DNA of 64,000 nucleotides, from positions 4,807 through 68,806 of the forward strand of contig NQMI01000008.1 of assembly GCA_002270565.1 (NCBI GenBank), read 5' to 3'. Below the pieces are notes generated by a model. It was not told where the DNA came from and searched no databases. It saw only the letters and a program-made list of their open reading frames with translations. Made by a program: the position numbers and the translations under genes. The stretch comes from Stenocarpella maydis. Lineage: Eukaryota; Ascomycota; Sordariomycetes; Diaporthales; Diaporthaceae. Below are positions 59,104-64,000 of the stretch, piece after piece (position 1 is the first letter of the stretch; every line of letters starts with the position of its first letter).

Positions 59104-59968
59104 GGTGCTATGCTTGATAAGACCAAGGCTTGAAAAGTTGGGTGCAGGGTGCGAGACTCAAGGTTTTGTGCAGTTGAGAGTGAAGGGACGCTCGTCGGGG
59201 TGGGAACCACAGTGTATCGGATCAGACTGAACCATGGACCGCAACAAAAGGAGACGGATGGAACAGCAACTAAATTGCGGTAGCAATGAAGGTTGGATCA
59301 AGTGCACCTGGAAGGAGGCACACAAATGCTGGGGATTATGTATTGCTAGGCGAAGTGTGGGTGGCAGTCGGTGGAAAGGAATCGGGAAGGTGCGGCGATG
59401 GCGGCCACCTGCACAGGCAGAGACATTTGTTTGCGAAAACCAGCAGCTGATGTCGTTTGTAGAGACTCGAGACACTGTTCTCATCCTCTCACTCATGGGA
59501 GCTGATCTCTGTGTGTGTTTCTTACTTCCTGGATAACTTAGCCGGTAGGCCCAATACATGCGCTTTCCATAAAGCCTCAGCTCACATGTATCCCCTTACT
59601 CTTGAGGCGCCAACAGCGCCAGCAGGCAGTCGGCAGTTGGGGATTGCTAACCCACGACGTGCCAGGGCCTTTGAAGCTTGCTCTGCTGAGGTTGCCCTGG
59701 GTCATGCCGTGGTAAATGGTCATACCTGTACCAGTCAATTGCTGATACTTTGCAAGTCAATGTCCGTCGCCCTGGTACGGTCGTGCCCGCATCGTAAAAA
59801 AACCAATATGAGCTGCTTTTCGAAGGCATCATGCAATGGCAGGGATGAATATCGCTGTGCCTAATAGCATCAAGGCTTGCCATCACGGAACGCTGACCCC
59901 TGACCTCTGACCACTATATGTCTTCCTGCTTTCATAAAACACGAAAGCCTGCCCGAACGCATGCCCGA
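59104..59968. other. Intergenic, no gene recognised
   Basis: Upstream of the zinc-knuckle gene and downstream of IST1. Several overlapping ORFs under 140 codons occur on both strands with no family resemblance. Confidence 0.5.
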
Positions 59969-60935
59969 CTATCTCTTCAGAGCCGCAAACCTCTTTGACA
60001 ATTCGTCCACGTCCGGTATCCCACTGTTGATGCCCTCTTTCTTTGCCGCTGGCTTTGCCGCGGCCTTTGAAGCCTCCATCTTCTTGCTTGGTGTTAGTTC
60101 CATCTTATTTAGCGTCACCTTCGGCCGCGGGTTTTCTGTGGACGGGCTCGATGGTGCGACTCTTAATGGACTGTTCGGACCAAAGCTCTTTGGTGGCGTG
60201 GCCTTGCTCAGCTCCTCTTGGGCAGGGTCTTCGGGGGATGAGCCATCGGCGACGAGTGGTTCCTCGAGGTTCTTCTGCTGTTCTCCTCCGCTTGGATCGT
60301 CGTCGCCATCGTCCAGGAAATTTGGCGGTGCCTCCCCCAAGTCCTTCTTGGGCCAATTAACCCCATATGCCTTAGCAATTTCCTCCAGGTACCCCTGGAC
60401 GAGTTCAGGCCTTGGTGGCGTGACGCTCAGCTTCTTGACCACCTTCTCGTTTACCTTGCCGTCCTTGTTCTCCATGGCGTCGAGCACGAATTGCTTCCCG
60501 TACTTCTCAGCCAGCAGTGCTCGCACCGTGTGTAACTCCTTGATCTCTGTCTTAGGTGCTGCATAGAGGACGCTCTTGATCGCCTCCTCGAGACCTGGGT
60601 CGCATGTAGCCCCCTCCAACAGGCCAGCCCGTGCCAGCAACAGCTCGCAGTACAGTTCGAGTATCTCGTGCAGTTCGGTGGTGATATCGCTTCGGATGAT
60701 GTTCTCGACGCGAATCTGGGCAGAATCGATCTTGCCAACCTCCAGGAGCTTGGCCATGTCCCTTCTTTGGGTCTTGGTCACGGCTTCATCACGCTTCTGG
60801 ACCATGCGCAGGCGCGCTATGGATAGCTTGAGCTGGACTTTTATTTTGGTCTATTTCGTAACGATTAGATGCTGCAACTAAGGATATCGGAGGGAGCGGC
60901 TGGCTGACCACTAGGGATGACGTTGTTGGAGCCAT
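59969..60935 (-). CDS. IST1: IST1 homologue, ESCRT-III regulator of Vps4
   Basis: The main minus-strand exon 60850-59969 begins within the IST1 domain (KIKVQLKLSIARLRMVQKRD). It continues with MAKLLEVGKIDSAQIRVENI and TTELHEILELYCELLLARAG, the signature of the family. The domain ends at about residue 195. A long Pro/Ser/Asp-rich linker and a C-terminal helix (VDELSKRFAALKR) with an MIM1-like pattern for binding the Vps4 MIT domain follow. A short first exon, 60935-60912 (MAPTTSSL), joined across a 61-bp intron (donor GTGGTC, branch CTAAT, acceptor AATAG), gives 301 aa and the family-typical start. The GTGGTC donor is weak, so the first exon is less certain. Role: regulates Vps4 and ESCRT-III in endosomal sorting. 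Confidence 0.88.
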
Positions 60936-61448
60936 TGCGACGGGGGCTCAGTGCACACAGGTGCTGTCTTCTACTCGAGTCGTGGACTAAGAATGCCCCT
61001 AGGCTGTGACGAAGAGATATACGGTTCTGCGGAGGACTCCACGCTCCAATCAAGTTGCTCCTAGTTGAATATACACGACATCGACGACGGGTGGGCGTTG
61101 TTAGAAAGTTGCCTGGCCGTAGCGGCAGGGCTGTCACTTAGTATGCGGGGTCGTGCCTTACGAGTGATCACAGCGGAGCGTCACCATGGAAAGAGCAACA
61201 CGGGGGGGGGGGGCCGGGGGTCCACTGCCATGAGCTTGATGTCCCTGGAGCTCCAGCTCTCCAGGTGGGGTTGCCACTACATAGCAACTGTGGAACGTAG
61301 GGTACCTCCTTCCCAGGGCCACACTGAGAGCTTTGATCATTCATCCCACTCCATCAAAACACGAGATCCTTGGCGTGCTGAGATTGAATCCTCGGCCAAT
61401 TCTTATTATTTTTTTTTTTTAAAAAAAAACATTTCACCAAAAAACCAC
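60936..61448. other. Divergent promoter region IST1 / PPM1
   Basis: 513 bp between the two start codons. It includes a G-run at about 61203-61213 and an A/T homopolymer at about 61409-61429 just before the PPM1 start. Confidence 0.5.
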
Positions 61449-62588
61449 ATGTCTCAACAACGGGATATGCAATCACCCTCTATCCCAAATCTACTCTCAC
61501 TGCGGGGCTCAAATCGTGGGTTGCGAGGGCGGAATCGAGGCCGGGGTGGCCATGCCGGTGCAGGAGCTTCAAGTCAAGCCCAGCAGGACGCCACCGTCCA
61601 GGGAACCGACACCGACGCAGCTGTGATGCGTCTGAGTGCTGTGGAGCTGGGATACTTGGACGACCGATTCGCGCAGTATTTTGTCCAGGGCCAACAGCCA
61701 AACAGGAGACTCCCTATCATCAACAGGGGCACATACACGAGAACCACCGCCCTGGACAGGCTCATCGACTCATTCCTCGGACACGACGCTGGCACGGCCG
61801 AGCCGCTCCCCAGGAGACAGATCATCTCCTTAGGGGCCGGCACTGACACGCGATGTTTCCGTCTCTTCTCATCTCACAACCGCCAGCGCGGTCTGGTCTA
61901 TCATGAAGTCGACTTCCCCCCCATCAGCTCACGCAAGCGGATGATAGTCCAGGCCACCCCGGCCCTGAGGAATGTCCTACCAGACCCGATACCAAGCGAC
62001 GACGGGCCAGCGTCCGCGTCTTGGCGGAGTACCCCTGAGGGAGAAGGCAACCAGTACTGGTGCCATGGATTGGACCTGCGAGATCTCACCAGGGACCATG
62101 CGGAGGGCGACTCACTGCTGAGCAGGCTCGAAGGCCTGCGCCCTGATGTGCCAACGCTACTAATATCAGAGTGCTGTCTCTGCTATCTGGAAACGACCGA
62201 AGCCCAGAAAGTGATCAAGTGCTTTGTTGACAGGATCTCGGATTTGGGACTGGTCATTTACGAGCCCATCAAGCCGGATGATCCTTTTGGCAGGCAGATG
62301 GCTTCGAACCTGGCGGCGAGGAGGATAAGGATGCCTACCTTGGAGGTGTACAAGCAGCCGAAGGATCAGGAGGAGCGGCTCAGAGAGGCGGGTTTCAAAG
62401 AAGTCAGACAAATGACAGTGGACAGCATCTGGGGCCAGTGGGTATCTGAAGGGGAGAAGGAGAGGGTGGATAGGCTAGAGGGCCTAGACGAGGTCGAGGA
62501 GTGGCAGTTGCTGGCTGGCCATTACATAGTTGCTTGGGGTTGGAAAGGTCCGCGCTTGGGGGGTCCGCATAGTATGGACATCTACTAA
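61449..62588 (+). CDS. PPM1: Leucine carboxyl methyltransferase 1 (PP2A methyltransferase)
   Basis: Single exon, 379 aa from ATG at 61449; an in-frame ATG at 61467 could also start the protein. A short Arg/Gly-rich N-terminus (RGLRGRNRGRGGH) precedes the LCMT fold. Landmarks are TDTDA (53-57), INRGTYTRTT (91-100), the SAM-binding loop SLGAGTDTR (127-135), the acidic motif VYHEVDFP, and SECCLCYLE, which holds the substrate-contact region. It methylates the C-terminal Leu of the PP2A catalytic subunit and so favours assembly of certain holoenzymes. The open frame extends upstream to 61065, but that part is non-conserved leader. Divergent from IST1. Confidence 0.93.
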   Translation: MSQQRDMQSPSIPNLLSLRGSNRGLRGRNRGRGGHAGAGASSQAQQDATVQGTDTDAAVMRLSAVELGYLDDRFAQYFVQGQQPNRRLPIINRGTYTRTTALDRLIDSFLGHDAGTAEPLPRRQIISLGAGTDTRCFRLFSSHNRQRGLVYHEVDFPPISSRKRMIVQATPALRNVLPDPIPSDDGPASASWRSTPEGEGNQYWCHGLDLRDLTRDHAEGDSLLSRLEGLRPDVPTLLISECCLCYLETTEAQKVIKCFVDRISDLGLVIYEPIKPDDPFGRQMASNLAARRIRMPTLEVYKQPKDQEERLREAGFKEVRQMTVDSIWGQWVSEGEKERVDRLEGLDEVEEWQLLAGHYIVAWGWKGPRLGGPHSMDIY

Positions 62589-62760
62589 GGAGTACATAAA
62601 TCAAGAACCCTTTGTGACTGAATATGTTGTAAATTAACAATTAGTTCCACTTGACTTGTGTCAACCGCTACCTACAATAGTGGTAGTGGTCCGATAGGGT
62701 CTCACCTAGCTAGGAGTGAGCTGGCTGGTTTCGGTTTTAATCTGATCACAATACCTTATA

Positions 62761-62783
62761 GAGAGAGAGAGAGAGAGAGAGAG
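62761..62783. repeat. (GA)n microsatellite
   Basis: Eleven and a half uninterrupted GA dinucleotides between PPM1 and SPT3. Confidence 0.95.
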
Positions 62784-63188
62784 CTGCGGCGGTCCCTTCA
62801 CACAGTTGTAAACGCTTAAAGACCCAGCGTTAGATAATTAATACAATGCTGCTAACAACAAGTTTCAAAACACAATAGCGACTAAGGAAATAGTGATAGC
62901 ATCGTGATGAGGCTAGTAAAGACCGACTTCCTAGGTACCTCGGTAGCTAGGCAGGCTAGGTGGTCCAGCTTACTGCACAATGCAGAAAGCCAAGTCGGAA
63001 TTAGGGCGTTCAGGGTCCGTGCCCCACGCCTGATCTTAAGGTGGTAGCCTTCCGACCGACTCCATCTTTCAGCCATCAATCTTACTTGCCCATCTTCATT
63101 CAATTACAACAACTCAGACTGTGCATTCAAACACATATCAATTCATACACACCTTACGCCCGGCAAGAGAATTACATATAAGCTCATC
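62784..63188. other. 5' flank of SPT3
   Basis: Intergenic and leader sequence upstream of the ATG at 63189. CTAGGTACCTCGGTAGCTAG near 62930 is a partial inverted repeat. No other feature seen. Confidence 0.5.
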
Positions 63189-64000
63189 ATGGCGGACAAG
63201 GATGGCAAGCAGTACAAGTACCGCCAGGAGATCCAACAGATGATGTACGTCTCGGGCGAGACGGGTGAGCCGTCAATTGAGACCATGGGCATCATCGAGG
63301 AGATCGTCCGCCAACAGGTCATCGAGATCCTGCGGTCCTGCACTGAGCTTGCCGCCCGCAGGGGCTCGAGGTCCATCACCATCAACGACCTGATATTCCA
63401 GATCCGCGACGACGCGCCCAAGGTGTCCCGGCTTCGGACGTTCCTGTCATGGAAGGACGTGCGCAAGAACGTCAAGGACTCGGAAGACAAGGGGGGCGAG
63501 GCGGACATTGGCGCGGCCGAGGACCCGGCGATGGGGGCGGGCGTGGTGCCGGGCGCGGGCCCCGTGGACGAGGCGGCCAAGAAGAACAAGAAGGCCAAGG
63601 TGGGGCTGCCGTGGGAGCCGAGCAGCTTCTACAGCCAGGAGGTCCCCGAGAGGGATGACGAGGAGGACGAGGAGGAGGAGGAGATGAACTACATCACGCT
63701 GCAGCGGCTGCGCAAGGCCGACGAGCGGACCAAGGCGATGACCAAGGAGGAGTACGTGACGTGGTCCGAGTACCGGCAGGCGTCCTTCACGTACCGCAAG
63801 GGCAAGCGGTTCAGGGAGTGGGCGGGCTTCGGCATCGTGACGGACAGCAAGCCGTCGGACGACATCGTGGACATCCTCGGGTTCCTGACCTTCGAGATGG
63901 TTCAGACGCTTACGGAGGAGGCGCTCCGTATCAAGGAGCAGGAGGATCTGTGGAGGGAGAGGACGGGCGGCGAGAACGCCAGCGGCACCAAGAAGAGGAA
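63189..64000 (+). CDS. SPT3: SPT3, SAGA complex subunit (5' part, runs off the window)
   Basis: ATG at 63189; 270 codons are visible with no intron, still open at the window end. The histone-fold domain has [20 protein letters not shown], then [20 protein letters not shown] and [20 protein letters not shown] (about residues 10-80), nearly colinear with other Spt3 proteins. An Ala/Gly/Asp-rich linker and an acidic Glu run (about 158-170) precede the conserved C-terminal half ([39 protein letters not shown]). Spt3 contacts TBP within SAGA and directs its delivery to promoters. The C-terminus lies outside the window. Confidence 0.95.
   Translation, partial: MADKDGKQYKYRQEIQQMMYVSGETGEPSIETMGIIEEIVRQQVIEILRSCTELAARRGSRSITINDLIFQIRDDAPKVSRLRTFLSWKDVRKNVKDSEDKGGEADIGAAEDPAMGAGVVPGAGPVDEAAKKNKKAKVGLPWEPSSFYSQEVPERDDEEDEEEEEMNYITLQRLRKADERTKAMTKEEYVTWSEYRQASFTYRKGKRFREWAGFGIVTDSKPSDDIVDILGFLTFEMVQTLTEEALRIKEQEDLWRERTGGENASGTKKR

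Noticed and set aside
63449..63658. Gly/Arg-rich small ORF within SPT3
   Set aside because: Out-of-frame shadow of the SPT3 linker region.

Overview
The window reads as a filamentous ascomycete (Pezizomycotina, most likely Sordariomycetes). Protein genes have short GT-AG introns (about 50-110 bp) with TACTAAC/GCTAAC-like branch sites. Several genes have clear fungal orthologues: proteinase K-type subtilisin, AP-2 sigma, IST1, PPM1/LCMT1 and SPT3. The genome is compartmentalised. GC-balanced gene blocks alternate with very AT-rich blocks of transposons whose reading frames are broken almost only by TAA/TAG/TGA where related copies have Gln, Trp or Arg codons. That is the expected footprint of repeat-induced point mutation (RIP).

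Layout. 1-20,276 is a transposon graveyard: a pair of 211-bp LTRs, a Ty1/copia gag-pol remnant (+), a minus-strand retroviral-type protease remnant, an LTR-flanked element with no coding interior and an internal 186-bp tandem repeat, and a large Ty3/gypsy chromovirus on the minus strand with 441-bp LTRs. 20,277-30,970 holds a secreted subtilisin (23,367-24,814), a Gln/Ser-rich protein with an in-frame TAG (26,981-29,636) and a decayed reading frame. 30,970-33,931 is a complete MULE DNA transposon with perfect 44-bp TIRs and an 8-bp target duplication. 34,322-41,363 is a small gene island: an orphan gene, two divergent short-chain dehydrogenases, an MFS exporter and tRNA-Gly(CCC). 41,957-52,613 is a decayed CorA-like gene region interrupted by 9.6 kb bounded by two copies of a second MULE subfamily, with a 3' Ty3/gypsy fragment between them. 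54,242-64,000 is housekeeping: a hypothetical protein, AP-2 sigma, a CCHC zinc-knuckle protein, IST1, PPM1 and the 5' part of SPT3.

How genes may work together. The two SDRs share a 507-bp divergent promoter region and lie next to an MFS carrier, so they may form a small catabolic or detoxification module. AP-2 sigma (endocytosis) and IST1 (ESCRT-III) are both membrane-traffic genes but are separated by another gene and probably act independently.

Most notable signals. (1) A conserved Cys-cluster plus coiled-coil ORF runs antisense to gag-pol between the chromodomain and 3' LTR in two separately mutated Ty3/gypsy copies. (2) Two MULE copies share one 8-bp target duplication across 9.6 kb, which is either a composite-type insertion or a scaffold chimera. 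(3) Telomere-like TTAGGG motifs sit inside the Ty3/gypsy LTR. (4) An in-frame TAG splits an otherwise open frame. (5) AP-2 sigma has no recognisable canonical first exon. Four single N bases (2173, 7317, 18140, 49389) lie inside repeats and probably mark contig joins, so the repeat architecture around them should be treated with caution.
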